A DNA stretch of 64,000 nt, from the NCBI GenBank assembly GCA_014773175.1, contig VXCM01000824.1, forward strand, positions 62,001 to 126,000, given 5' to 3'. A program made the translations under genes and the position numbers. This document shows positions 36,532 through 49,900 of this stretch, piece by piece (position 1 is the first letter of the stretch; each line of letters begins with the position of its first letter). The notes under the pieces are model-generated. The model was not told the DNA's origin and ran no database searches. It saw only the letters and a list, made by a program, of their open reading frames with translations. The stretch comes from Lucifuga dentata (lineage: Eukaryota; Chordata; Actinopteri; Ophidiiformes; Bythitidae).

Positions 36532-36565
<34 letters not shown>
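36532..36565. repeat. Poly-T tract
   Basis: An uninterrupted run of about 34 T, without an N. It could be the tail of a minus-strand retroposon, but no body is recognisable next to it. Confidence 0.9.
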
Positions 36566-36567
<2 letters not shown>

Positions 36568-38168
36568 AAATAAAGTCTATTTATACTCTATCCAGTCAAA
36601 AATAGTAAGTTTCAGTAAGTTTCCCTTGTGAAATAATTTTAGAACTAAAATATATTCATAAATCTACGCACTACAGAAAAAAACCACTATCAAGTTTGTA
36701 TTTCTGAAAGGTCATTATTCTTTCTTTGAGTCATGCTGCAATAACTCTTCTTGATCCCTTAATATACTGATATAATATACTTAATATACTATAAAGAGTT
36801 AATTTGAGGCAGTAAAGTGAATAATCAGCCACAGACACGAGGATGTCTAATTTCATCCATTAACTACATTAACAAATGAGATGATGACCCAAAACTCAAA
36901 AAGTTCTCACTTTAGAAAAAGAAAAGAAATGTTCCTCATTGATCTGATAATTCATTCCCATCCTGACATATTTTGACAAGCTATCTTTGACATGTAGACT
37001 CGTCTTTTCTTCTTCATCCTCTCCTCAACCACAGAACAGAAGAATGAGAAGAGGAGGGCTTACATGGGGATTGTTTGCTGTCATTGCAGAGTGGATGATG
37101 GACTGTGGAGATTATATGAATGAGAAACAAAGGAGCCTCTTTGACACTGGATGTGGCACAGATAGAACATCTTTTCAACTATGACTGTAAATGTCAAGCT
37201 AGACAAGCGCTTGGGAATAAAGAGGATAGAGGTTACAGAAGGCGCTGGAATGAAAGATTTTAAATAGTGCCTTGTGAGCTTTTATGGCATCTGTATTATT
37301 ACTGCTGTACATTCATTTCCACTTTCGCAGTTCCAGTCATTGCTGTTTTTACTGACTCCATCAAATCTGTTCAGTGCCTCCCACCTTCAAAAATATTGAC
37401 TGCAATTATAGACTGAAAAGCATAAAACAGCAACTGTCTTTTTTGCGGTTACGATCAAAATGTGGCTATAGATGTCTGCACTCACCACAGCTTGAAGCCT
37501 CACAATTGTTCTAGAAAAAAAATCCCCCAAAAATTACAGCAGCATCGGAAATGCTTGTGAGGAAGTAGCACCGTGTCATCACAGTCAGTCTCCTCTTTCT
37601 CAGTTTTTTTTGTATCCGCGCTAAGGGAGTGTGTCCCTCTGAGCAACACTCCCAGGTTGTTATAGCTAATGACTGCTGGGATTCTCCTCGAGGAGCTGTC
37701 GGACCACATTTGCTGGGAAATTAATATCGGACGATGGGCTGATGAATAAGGCTGATGGCACGCTGTAATTTTTGTCCACTTAATGCACTGAATATACTGC
37801 GAAATGGCAGTCACATGCAGAATCGTAGTATAGAAAAGTGATTACATGCGCAGTGTTTAAAGAAAATGAGAGCATTGCCAGTAGAAATACTCAAGTTTTG
37901 TACTTGGAAGAATACTCTAATAAGGTCTACATTCAAAAATTTGCTTCAATTAAAGAAAAAATGTACTTGATGGTCAAAATATGAATATAAATAATGAAGA
38001 AGAGTAAAGTTTAATTGTGCTATTGGGTGAAAATCTATATGTGGGCTTTTAAATGAAGAAAGGAAGGAAGGAACAAGTGAAGGAAATAGATAAAGAAGGA
38101 GGGAAGAAAATACAGCAGCCAAATGTTGACATTTGTGAAAAAAATAGCACTTGTCCATGATTTATTAA

Positions 38169-38645
38169 TGCATGCAAACGAGATACTTAAAGCGTGGTCA
38201 CGAGTTATTACTGCGTGGGAATGACTTAATTATAAACATAAAGAACCTACTCTTATGGCACAGAAATGTTTGCAGTTAATCTGCAATGTCTTTTTCTGAA
38301 ACACTTATTGATTGTGGGAAATAAAGCGTAATATACATGCACACGATCACTTCCAACAGCCTCCATCTGTTTCAAAGTGGTTAACGTAAAACCCAGAACA
38401 ATCAATTTGTAGGTGCAGCTAACTATCATATTGTATAGTCAACATCATATTTATAATTAAGTCATTCCCATGCATTAATAACTTGTGGCCATGCTTTAAA
38501 TATCTTCTTCCCATGCAGTAGTAACTACTGGACACGCTATGTGTCTCATGCCATGAATTACATATGTCATTTCCACACATTAATAAGTCGTGGCCACAGG
38601 GTATTATCTTGTTCGCAGACATTAGTAACTTGTGATCACGTGCTT
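38169..38645. repeat. Palindromic minisatellite with long inverted arms
   Basis: The left arm (38169-38236) is an imperfect inverted copy of 38450-38516; the core CATTCCCAYGCATTAATAACT followed by YGTGRCCAYGC is shared. From 38460 the same word is repeated about four times at intervals near 43 bp, with increasing divergence (TAATAACTTGTGGCCATGC, GTAGTAACTACTGGACACGC, TTAATAAGTCGTGGCCACAG, TTAGTAACTTGTGATCACG). Similar TAATAACTCGTGGCCACG arrays are, as I recall, frequent in fish. Fragments resembling a repeat with ACTCAAG/GAGTAAAAGTACTT words lie on both sides (37885, 38928), so the array may sit inside a transposon. Confidence 0.65.
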
Positions 38646-39875
38646 TTTTTGTTTGTTTTTTTTTCACAAATGTCATCTCCTGGACTCTGTAAGAAAATAT
38701 GGAAGGACAGAAAGAAAACAAGAATTGAACAAGGAATGAGAGAAGGGCAGAAAGAATGAAGGAGAGGTAAAACGAATGAAATGTAAAATATCTGTCAGCA
38801 ACTTAACTGGAAACTGCAGCTGTCAGATCAATGAAGTAACAATTACACTAGGACTAATGCAAAAACAGTCTCGCAAAATGGAAAAACTTGAGCAAATTAC
38901 AGATTTCTACTGTGGATTACGATTTGAGTAAAAGTACTTCCAACCTCTGGATGAGAGCAGTCATGTTTGGGGAGTCAGCTGCTTATCTTCCTTGACAGTT
39001 TATGTGAGTTTTGAGGCGAGGCCATAAACAGAAATCTGGAAGCTTTGCATCAGTTTTATTGTGACAGTACAATTATGAAGTTCTGGCTCCTGCTGCTGTG
39101 TGGGCTGCTTCCTTGTCACCTTGCTAAGGGCCATGCACTCTAAAGGGAGCAATAGAAAAAGCCATAATCATAACTTCAGAGGAAACTCATATTCTTTTAT
39201 ACCCTTTGCTTATAATGTTTTTCATTGCAGCAAAAACAGGGAATTTCAAAACTTGTGGGAAACATAACGTTTGAAAGTGGTTCTCATGAGCGTTATTCCT
39301 GCAGGGAGGCGAAGTAGCGTTTCTCTTCCTCTGATGTGTTCTGTTTGAGGTGGCAGGGACAGTCTGAGATATGCAGCTGGATGCCGCTGACACGGCTACA
39401 AAACACTCCCACAAACAGCTGCGGGATTTCACATTGCTTAACCTAATTTGTTTGAGGCCTCTTTGGGAGCAGAGGAGTCGTCCCAACCCAGGATCGCACG
39501 CACCTATTTTTAGACACCACACACTCATTTGCTCACTCTGCTCTCCGCTCCTATTTTGTCTAAATTCTCACTCTGTGGTAGTATGATATTGAGAATGGAG
39601 AATGAGATGACATGGCAGTTCTGTTCCTGAGCTCTGGCTGCTGTATTGTACAGTAGATTCCTACTCATACAGACATACTGCGACAGACTCAGAGTATCAG
39701 CGCTAGACTAAGATCTTGTCTGCAGTTCTCTGGAAAGGCAAGCTGTCTGTTCCGGAGAGGAGCAGCTGAAAACCGACTATCGCTGTAGGCATACATACCT
39801 CAGGGTGTGAAGGCGTTTTTCTCACTCAAATGTGAGAAGTATGTCAGTCTCAGATTACTGTATGTGTACAGCAGT

Positions 39876-39902
39876 GGGTGGGGTGGGGTGGGGTGTGGGG
39901 TG
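39876..39902 (+). repeat. (GGGGT)n tract, candidate G-quadruplex
   Basis: At least five runs of three or four G, spaced by one to three bases, precede an N (39903) and a T-run. The spacing meets the usual G-quadruplex pattern on the coding strand, so a fold could form in DNA or pre-mRNA. The N next to it fits sequencing or assembly difficulty. Confidence 0.75.
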
Positions 39903-40203
39903 NTTTTTTTTTTTTTTTTAACAAAAATGGACCCTGGATAATCTTGTATCAGGGTGGAGTAATTTCTGTAACCTCTTCCCCTTCTTCCCCAAATCTTCAG
40001 ATAAGGTCAAAAAAACAACATGTGTCATCAAGCTAAAATATGCAGCCAACAGCAATACTTTTTGGACTCTTGTTGGATTTTAATTATTAATCTGCAATTT
40101 AACCATTCAGAGCCATCAGACAATTGCAACGAAATACAAAGTACAATAGTGGAATAAAGGTAGAAAGGCTCACAAAATGGAAATACTAAGTATAAGTATT
40201 TAA

Positions 40204-40442
40204 AGGACTATAGCAGTGATTTTGTGTACTACCCACATACATATCACATTATTGACAGCGATTTTCCAAAACATAAAACCATATTTTAGTTTTTATGTTG
40301 TTTTGCCAAATCTCAAAGGTAGGAAAAACAAATCTAAAAATGTATTGCTCAAGTAGTGTGTTTTGGAAAACAGTTGGCAGTGTTACATGTACATGGGTTG
40401 TATTTATTGTGCTCAATCATGCAAAATCACTGATATGCTCCT
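40204..40442. mobile_element. TTAA-flanked palindromic MITE, 239-bp copy
   Basis: The body lies between TTAA at 40200-40203 and 40443-40446. The ends AGGACTATAGCAGTGATTTT and, reverse-complemented, AGGAGCATATCAGTGATTTT match at most positions. Weaker similarity continues to a TTTTCCAAAACA word on each side, so the inverted repeats are about 90 bp long. Its centre joins directly two parts that the 575-bp copy keeps about 300 bp apart, so it is an internal deletion derivative, or the 575-bp copy has gained sequence. Confidence 0.82.
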
Positions 40443-41041
40443 TTAAGGACAGTATTTGAGTAAATGTACTTGTTACCCACATAGTGAAACCTTTGTTCTA
40501 AGTCCTCATATTAATTTCTTGGACAGTTACTGTCTCCCTCTGTGTGCATGAAAAAGCTATTTAAAAAACACCCAAACACTGTGGAGAATACAGGCAGCCA
40601 ATTTAAGACTAATCTAATGATGCTCAACAGATTTTGCAATGAAATGCACTGGTCTGCCTTTTTAATTGAATAAGACGAGTAGCAAAATGAAGCAGATAGT
40701 CTCTCCACATTTCTTAGGGCATGATTACAGAAAGCACAGACTGTTAAAAATTCCAGCAGCCGGGTCAGAGCAGTGCTATCGCCTGCTATGATTAGAGGAC
40801 TTAGTTACAGAGATAACTAAGATTTATTAGCCAAACATCCCGACAGTTAATTAGGAAGAAAGGCTAGACTAATCCTGTTTTCACGGGCTTTAGCGGGTCT
40901 AACCTCCTTACACCACCAAGAGGAGCAGAAGAACTCTTCAAAGACAGAGCAACTAAGGAAAAAGCTTAAATCAACTCCCACATTTAAGGAAGTATATCTG
41001 CGTTGTTTAATTAGTGTGTGTGGCTTGATATGCACGTGTAA

Positions 41042-41077
41042 AGTGTGTGTGTGTGTGTGTGTATGTATATATATATA
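41042..41077. repeat. (GT)n(AT)n compound microsatellite
   Basis: A GT run is followed by an AT run. Separate (TG)n tracts lie at 41726-41758 and 52019-52048. All are intronic. Confidence 0.93.
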
Positions 41078-41723
41078 TGAACATATTTGGTTAGTATGCT
41101 GTGGTTTGTTGTATATGTGTGTCCTGAAGTGTCTGAGAGCTTGTGTGTGTGTGTGGATGGTCATACAGACATGCTTGTTTTTAGTTGTGGTTTGCAGCTG
41201 TAAATCCTCCCATGTCATCTTAAGCATGAAATTTGATCCCACTCACCAGTTCAAAGGCTCATCTCTAATCCCGCTGGCTACAAGCTCCTCCTCTCTTTCC
41301 TCCCTGCAGCTTCAGTTTGTGGACACACGGCACCATAGGAGGCTCGGCAGGTCGCACCACCACACTAAGTGTACAGTCTGCTCTTTCTGAGACGTTTGGC
41401 ATTTCATCATATAAAACCTCCAGCTCTCCCTTTCGCAATGCAAAGCAGCAAGCAGATGGCTTGGAAGCTTTGTTTTGGTTATTAGTAAAGCATCTACTTA
41501 GGGAATGATGCTGTTTTTTCATGTGAAGGGCTGAAACATACATAATTTTTGGTGGGATTTATAATTAAGAGCAGTTTAAATGAGAGATATTATTCAGGGT
41601 TGCATTATGGCATAGCTATAATGTATTACACACTAAAAGTATACCAGAAAATATGGGTTGAGAAAGAAGTAAGGATTTGCTGTTATTATGGCAAGCAAAA
41701 GTTGATGAGCAAATCACAGGCGC

Positions 41724-41761
<38 letters not shown>

Positions 41762-43663
41762 CTGTGTGTAAACAGACAGCTATTGTAACAGCTCTCACCA
41801 CAGTAAGTAGTTGCAGATGGCAGGGCTGATCAGATAAAACAGTGTAGAGGATCTATCCATTTCATCTTTATTCAAATCTGAATAATCCTTTCGTTACATG
41901 GAACCTGAGTGAGACTGGAATGAATTTATTATACATACAAGAGCTGAACTGCACTAATAATATTATGTGACATTATGTATTGTGAAAGTGTGAAGTCAAC
42001 AAAAGCAATGCCAACATGACATTTCTAAAATTATATAGTACATCACTGTATAACATTGAACTATTTTGAGCATTGCAGTTAAGTGAATCATAAATAAGTA
42101 ACTTTAGTCTTAATATTTATTTACTGATTAGAAATTTAGTATATACACTCAATAATATCCTGGAAATGCACTTTTTGACACAGAAAGCTGCCTATTAAAT
42201 TCACAGACTAACTGAGGAATTCAATGCAACTACACTTTGTCCAGGTTCCTTCAAGCGAGGCACTTAATCCCCAGTTGGTCCAGTTTTCAGTGGCTGGCTG
42301 TGGCTGTGCTACAAGGCAGTCCTGGTGCAAATTGGTTAATGGCATGTTTGCATGTACTGACAAAAGCACATGCGTGCTCAGCAGAACTTCTTAGGATAAA
42401 AAAGATGTTCAGAACAATGTAGCTCCCTGTTTGTATGCCTGTCCAAAACTGTGAAACCAGTATTCAGTCTTAACAAAGTTACTTCAGGACGCTATACTTC
42501 TTGGCTGTGTATAGAGCTAGCGGAGGATCCTTTGCTTTTTCTGTCCATCTGGTTGTATTGTTGATTGCAGAGAGACTGGCTGATGAGTGTAGCCTGGATG
42601 TAGAAGCAGAAATAGAGCCCTGAGCTTACAGGAACTCCCTTAGGCTGGGGCTTGGCAGGGCTTTTCAGCGCTGCTCACCCACTAACACTCTGAAAGCGAG
42701 CGCAGCAGCCTCCATGGTTGCCTAATGGCCACGCTGCCACTCTTCAGAGTTTGGCAGTTGACAGTTTCTGATCCTTTTTAAGTAAGAGGCGCAGATAAAA
42801 GCACTGGCAGACAAAGACAAGAAATAGAGTCTGAGTTGTCCAAAGAGATTTAAAAAGTAGGTGTGTGAAGAAAAAAGGTTTTGTGTGCTGTGATTTATTG
42901 ATTATTTTTAAGTGAGCTTTCCAAAACAACAATGCCAGAAAACTGGAGAAGGTTGCACTGACATTCTGTAAATATATCATTTTGCAAACTTTTGTGTATT
43001 AAATTCCCACATGGTTTGCTGACAGACTGATCCAGAGAGTACTGGCAATGCTAGACAAGTAAAATATACAGTATACTAATATAGTACTGATTGTTTTTGT
43101 TTTTTTAATTTCTCTATAGACTTTCCTTGCAAGGACATATCTAAATACAATTTCTTGTTGAATATTTTTGAGCATCATAGAGATAGTACTGTGCTACAGG
43201 ACAGACATCCTAAAACTGGTCCTGACTGAGGCCTAATCTGCATCTGACTAATTCCAAAAACGTGGAGAGAGGATTGAAAAAAGAAAGAGAGAGATGGCAA
43301 GAAGAATTAAATCTTAAAAAGAAGGATGTTAGGAAAGCGAGGAAAGGCATGAAGACAGCAGAAGGGAGAAAGGAAGAGTCTTAAGGAAAATGTGTCATCT
43401 CTGTGTCTGTTTAAATCATTTTTCAAAGTGTTTAATGTGCAGCGTTGCATACCCAACTGTGTGTTGAAAACACGGGCTCCGCTTTGCTGTGCTGCTTTGC
43501 TGCATTTCTGTCTGTTTGCTGAATGGTTTCTTCATCTTGACTCCTCTGTCAGGACCAGGATGTCACATCACAGAGAGGCACCACGAAGAGGGCAGAACAA
43601 AATCCCCTCTGCTCTCAGCCAGCAGAGGTAGTAATCGATTGAAGGTTAAATAAAAACAGAGGC

Positions 43664-43693
43664 AAAAAAAAAAAAAAANAAAAAAAAAAAAAA
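43664..43693. repeat. Poly-A tract with an N
   Basis: Fifteen A, an N at 43679 and fourteen A. It looks like an unresolved homopolymer join; a short retroposon tail is possible, but no body is recognisable. Confidence 0.85.
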
Positions 43694-44159
43694 GCCCCAT
43701 TTATGCCAAGTCTTGGAAAACACAGGGGAAAACTTCAAAGTTTTCTACACCTTGCATCATTTTCCAGCCACAGCTAACTACAAATAATGATACTTTATGA
43801 GTTATGTCATTTTTAGAACATACTGCAGCAGAATCATGTTTGCATTCTGTGGGGTAAAGAGCCTATCTGGAAATTCAAACCAAAATGTTTCTTTTTTTTT
43901 TAACCATGGTTTTGTAATTAGGAATCACAGTTCCATAGTGATTATGTTGTCACACAACTGTAGAGCCAGAGTTTGTTTTCAAACATCATGAATTTCTCAT
44001 CAAGCCTATTTCAAATCAGCCCCTGAGCAGTGCTCATGGCACTTTGCTGCACTGCTTAATTTGCATGAAAAATCATGAACATAATATGGATTTTGAATTT
44101 CTCTGGTTCTGTGTGCATGAACAAGCAGTGTATTTTTGTCCAGCTAATCTCAGTTAATT

Positions 44160-44262
44160 GGCTGCATAGTGATCTTAACACTGTCACCTCACAGAAAGAA
44201 GGTGCTGAGATCAAATCTCGCCTCCTCTCCTTTCTGTCTGAAGTTGTTTCTGTGCTCGCAAC
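44160..44262 (+). repeat. Old copy of an abundant teleost repeat with tRNA B-box-like core
   Basis: The order of words TAGTGATCTTAACACTGTC, CCTCACAGAAAGAAGGTGCT, GAGATCAAATCTCGCC and TTTCTGTCTGAAGTT follows the well-known fish repeat in which a GTGGTTAGCACTGTC-like start is followed by GCAAGAAGGTCCTGGGTTCG. Substitutions are frequent, so the copy is old. It is not a tRNA gene; whether the family is a SINE or a DNA-transposon derivative I cannot decide here. Confidence 0.6.
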
Positions 44263-46269
44263 AGCTCTGAACATTCTTACTCTTTAAATGATAAAGAACA
44301 CCTCTTGCTCAGCATGAATCTGTTTTGTTTGTTCAGAAGAATCTTTCACAACTGAAGCACCACTATTTTTGAGTCAAAATCTGTACCTCCTCCCGCTGAT
44401 CCCACTTATCATACTTATTTTCTTTTGTTTCAATCTGTGATAAATTTTTTGACATTCCTTCTTCCTCATAGCAGGAAGTTTGCCACCATTGCCTCGAAAT
44501 AAGGCTGGCCAAGTTGAACTTGGAAGTTATTCTCTGTTCACATGCAGAAGAGATGCTGTCAAAACATGTACATGTGAATTTTCAGACCACCATGCATTCA
44601 GGTACTCTTGGATCACATCCAGGCTCATAACAAAAACATTTATATGACTGAACTGTTTAGCCAAACTACCTCTGGATTTGGACTATACTAAGTACCAGTA
44701 TGAAACTGAAGAAGCAGACATAAAGCCTGTTGATTGGTGGGGCTGTCTCTGAACCAGATGGCCACAGATTTGATAATTGTCAAATATGTTATATAGTAGC
44801 ACTTTTATCTCTCAAGTTTAAATACATACATGTGGGTGTCAGACATGCAAAAACTAATAACAATTAATTAATTGTTACATATGCTGAAATTCCTCTTAAA
44901 AAAATATCTGCAACAGTCCTGGCAGAGGCCAAGGTCGTGGCTACAGCTGCTGTCATGATGACGAGTGGCTTTTACTGAGACAGTGCGTCTGCCCACCAAA
45001 CAGAGGGGATTGACAGTTAATCACAAGCACATTACACCTTTGGGATGGGCGGAACTGCAGCCTCCTGCCTTTCGCTCCAGCTTGCCTGTCATTATGATGG
45101 CTTTGCAGCCTATCAGTGTCTACCTCAGATTTATCTATCTGGCACCAGACCGTGGCCTCGTCTTGGGCTGAGCCTGGCACCTGTCCATCCATCAGCCTTT
45201 AAAGTCCTACTGTGATGCAGCAGACACAATCTCTCTTTCTACACAACACCATAAAGCAATGCTAAAGCTCAAACTGTTCATTCAGAGCGTACAATGAAAT
45301 AAATACCATGTTGTGTTAGTGGATGTAGCAGTGTGCTCCCACACTAAAAATCTGCAGAGCCAGAGAGATGCTTTGTCATTATTGGCATACTGTAACCATC
45401 TTATCATCCACCAGGGAAAATGTTGGCAGAGTTTATTGGGACTTGCATGTTTAGGGACAGTGTGGGTGGACAACTTGCTGATGGCACTGGTGAAGGCTCC
45501 TTTAAACAAGCCAAGTAATTACTAAAAAGCATGCTGAAGGCCATTTAAGCTGCATCTGTTGACACGGATTTCAAGATTAGGTGTATATACGTGTGTGTTT
45601 GCATGTCTGAGTGCGAGTGTGCATGTCTGTGTGAGGAGGGTGGTGGAGAGAAAATGAGCAGATTGTATATAGGGCTGTTTTGGTTGAATGGTTTAATATG
45701 CTGATTTATCACTGTTGATTCTAATATACATGGAGATAGTATGCCTAGAGCCATGCAATTAAATCACTACAATGTTGACTTGAATGGCGCTTTAGAAACT
45801 ACAAATATCTCTCATGTGCATGTCGTTTGACAATTATGTTTTTTGGAATAAATAATTCCCACCAAGTGTTGAGAAAAAGACTTCCACTGGCAAGAATGTC
45901 AGCATTTACTGACTGCCATTCATTTCCTCTCGCGACTAGCTCATTAGCTTCATGTCAAGACAGATGACCAAACCCTGGCATGTGTCATTATGTGGCTGCA
46001 CCCTCCATCCCCGGATGCCTCTCACTTTACCGCAGGGGCATGTCGCCATGCTGACATGTTAATGGGATCAGTCATTGATAACAAGGAGCTAAGGAAAATC
46101 TAATTACAAAACCAGCCTGCCAGTGGATTGTCTTTGTCCTGCTCTGAATATTGTACACAGTATTCTTCTGTCTGTCCTCTGTGAACATGGAGACAAATTT
46201 GGAGCTTAGTTTTCTGATTAGCTGGTATGATTTGCCTCGTCCTTCTGGGACTTCAGTGCTTTTGTAAAG

Positions 46270-46910
46270 TTTGAAAATACATCAGGAACTATTTTACCCA
46301 AAACTGGTAGGAACTACATGGTTCCTTCAGTGGGTTCCTTGCTCATATTCACACTGTGCTTCAAACACTGTGGGGATTATGCAAATTTGACACATTTGCC
46401 ACAACACATCTTACCTTTTGGTGACAATTCCTCATGAGACCATGCTATTGTCTGATGTCAGTAACAAAAATATTACTGAGTGTCTCATAGCTACAGTACT
46501 GGAGTATGTTGGTTGGTGTCCCAGGATAGAATCCATTGTCATACCACTTACTGCTCCGTCTGTCTGAGCCCATTCAATTATTTTGATCGTTAGTCTTGTT
46601 TCATGATGTAATTTTTTTCTCAGCACTGCTTTGCATTATAAGTAATTCCAAGTTCCAACAAATGTAACAAAATCTTTTTGTTTTGGTGTATGCAGCAACA
46701 AGATAAACACAAAAAAATGGAGGCTGATCCTTTGGGAAGCCTCCATCTGACCAATCAGAAACGTTTGACCTTTAGGGCTCAACTCAGCTTTTGATGAACC
46801 ATCAAAGTGTATGTACCCTGGAGTAGGAACTGAAAAATGGTTCCTGGTTCTTTGGTGCAAAATAAAGGAAAGGTTCCTGAGTTCCTGGAAAGGTTCCTGA
46901 ATAATAAAGT
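46270..46910. mobile_element. Possible non-autonomous element with GGAACT/AGTTCC-rich ends
   Basis: Both ends are rich in GGAACT/AGTTCC and GGTTCCT words: TCAGGAACTATTTTACCC and TAGGAACTACATGGTTCC on the left (46280-46325), AGGAACTGAAAAATGG and repeated GAAAGGTTCCTGA on the right (46820-46902). CATCAGGAAC on the left faces ATTCAGGAAC on the reverse complement of the right. No target duplication was found. A short ATTC-rich tract follows at 46926-46976. Confidence 0.4.
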
Positions 46911-49900
46911 GGCAAATGTTATATTTATTCATTCATTCACTCACTCAATCATTCATTCACACACTCAGTCATTCTCTTCTATTTAGACCTTGTCAATGCT
47001 TTTGAAGCTGGAACATGTTCACATTCCTTCACCTGATAGTCTGTTGTCAAAACATTGTCAGTCTTGTCCACATAAAATAAAAGAAGAATTTGGAATAAGA
47101 CAGCAGCGTGCTATATTCTTTCTTGTTTTTAAGGCTGGAGTCTCTCCCAGAATATATTCAAAAGAATATACAGAAACACTCTATGCAGGTTGTCTTTCAG
47201 TTGCAGCAAGGTTAAATTTTGCTTTTGAGTTAGAAGAAGCACACAGGAAATGAATGGATGTGTGGAACACATATATTTGTTAAATTTTATCTTCTTCCTC
47301 CTGAGATGCTGTGAGACAGGACAAAGAGAAGGTCGGAGCTGAAGCCAAGATAATGCTTTAAGTACCCCAGCAGAAAAGGTCACTGCATTTATTGAATTAA
47401 AAGTAGAACATGTACAGAAAATACATAAAATTCTGTTTTGCACAAAGTTGCATCGTCATGACTGAGTGTTCTTTCTCAGCCATTAGAGCTCTTGGGAGCA
47501 GCTAACTGGGTTGAAGCCCTAAAGGCCTCAGTGCTGCAGTGAAACTAAAGGGTCTAAAGGGTCAGGATATACACTAGAGTGTGTAAATGCCCCATAGACA
47601 TTAAATGTAGGACAGATTTAAATTGTCTTAAGCTATTGAAGAATTGCACCTGAGTTACTTTTGTTCAGAAGCTCAACACATATACTTCTGTGTAAATCAA
47701 CCCCAAAACATGCATGTGATGAAATAATATCTAAAGGTTTAATTATGATAATTATGAACGTTTCCATGACCACCTCAGCATTTACAATTTCCTTTTATAA
47801 CTAAATTTGTGTTTTGGCACAGTTCTAAGATCTGTGCTTGGAGTAATTTGAGGATAGAAATTACAAAGAAAATCTAATTCTGTGAAGCTGTTAAGGTAGA
47901 TAATGTTCATGAAAATTTGATTTGACCATTTACAAAGCATGTGTGGATACAAAATTAGGCCTACAGGCTTCTAAAGCTATCAATATTAAACATATTGTTT
48001 AAGCTATCCAAGCAGCTTCAATGATGGATGTATGCAAATATTTCACTTACGTAACTGAGAACATATTTCATTTATTGATCATGGTTGATGGTGATTTATA
48101 AGTACTCATGAACCCATAGTGAAACTCAGCACTTATCAATATTGTATTTGCTGTTATGTGAGCTCTTGGTAAATTGTGCCATGGGGAGAAAGTATGTTTT
48201 TCATGATTTCTCAGACATGTTCCCGCAGACCAATGTCTGGCTGCGACAGCGCTTCTGACTAGTAGGGTCGAGGTTTATAGATTTCTGCAACGCCCTGGGA
48301 AGGACAGCAGAAAGCTCCCAGATTATTCCTCTAGGCTGCTCTCAGCCTCCTGACCTCTATTCCACAGGGAGATAGCTGAGCGTTCTGGCATATCACAGCC
48401 ATCCGTCAGCGGCACGCTCCCAAAGGTGATGGGTGGCATCATAACACTTACCCACAATAGATCAAATTCTCATACAGCAACAGCAACAATTCTCATACAA
48501 CATACAGCAAATGGAAACAAAAATTGATTTGCACGTGATTGTTGTCCTGCAAAAACACCACAGGAGTGATAAATTTGTAAATCAAAGTACTCCAGTAATT
48601 TTTCCATATCTCAATTAATCACATTTCCCATTCTATCAGCATGCAGTTAATTTATGGTGCCAGTCTCAATCTGCTAAATGCAATTTCTTGCTGGTCTGAC
48701 CCATGACACGTTCATTCTGCAGAACAGCAGCGTGGGCTTGCACTTTGTCAAAGCTGCTAATGGTGATGCATGGCTCACTGGTGAACACCTTTTTCACTGA
48801 CTGCACAGAGACAAAATTAATCAGGGCCTCATGGTTAACTAGTTTTTGTCAGTGATAGGGGTTATAGTCTAACCACATGGCTGATGACATCTGACATGAA
48901 CCTTTAGAACCCCAGGTTGATCCTATACTCATTGTCATATGTGCACTCACTCTGTAATAGAGCACATTGTGCACTAAAAGGCTGCTGGGTATACATGGAT
49001 ATGGGACGTAACAAGCTCCAGTACATGCTACAGGGTTTCAAAATGGAAATCAAATATGAATTCCCCAAACCTTAAACTTTTAGCAGGACACGCCTGTGTG
49101 CTCTTTATCTAAGTTGTGATGTGCTCAATCTCAGCAAGTGTTTCAGGTGTGTATCATGTGGTTTGTTGGTCCTGCTCTGTGCTGTCATACCAGGTGGTGT
49201 ACCTCTACAGGACACTCTTTAGCCCCAACAGCAGACCTGCTGTTCTACTTCACCAACCTCTAACTGCTTTTTTTTCAGGAGATCTTTTGAATTTTAACAG
49301 TTCATAAAGCATTACACAAAAAAGGCACATTTGCCATTGTTCTACTCATTTGCATTTCTGGCAGTTAACGCTGAATTAATCTCTTTTAATGAGCTACTAA
49401 TTTCAGTCATATGGGCAATATCCGGGCACACATGTGAAGGATTTTCTCTTGGTTTCCCAGAATGGCTGCAGACAGCACCACTATCTGTCTCGCTGTGGTG
49501 GGGAGTCTGTGGGGAGGTGGTGTATTCCACACAAGAAGTATGTGTGCTGATCCTCACTGACCTGTCACAATTTTGTTAGGAAAATAATTAGCATTAGTAG
49601 TATTTCAGAAATGCTTTGTCTTGTTAAAGAGTGCATTGTATCAGTGTGTAGCAGGGATAGTCAGCCATGCACCATACAGAGCTGAGAGTTTGCACTTCAA
49701 GACTGCAGTCAGATATTTTGCTGATAAGGACTTTCAAGTAGAGAGAGGAAATAATCAGTGAAACCACTTACTGTAGAATTTGTAATAAAAGTCTGGGCAG
49801 TTTTGGTCTTAAATGGCAATGAACTTTTGGTCTTCAGCATGAAGTGAAGTATATTTTATCATTATCTTACTTGAATCAGGTCTATTGCATTCAAATGCTC

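Noticed and set aside
40847..41390. Two overlapping frames of 124-131 codons on opposite strands
   Set aside because: Both pass through (GT)n/(AT)n simple sequence and share no similarity with known proteins.
44160..44262. Possible tRNA gene (B-box-like GAGATCAAATCTCGCC)
   Set aside because: No acceptor stem, anticodon arm or terminator; it matches an old dispersed repeat instead.
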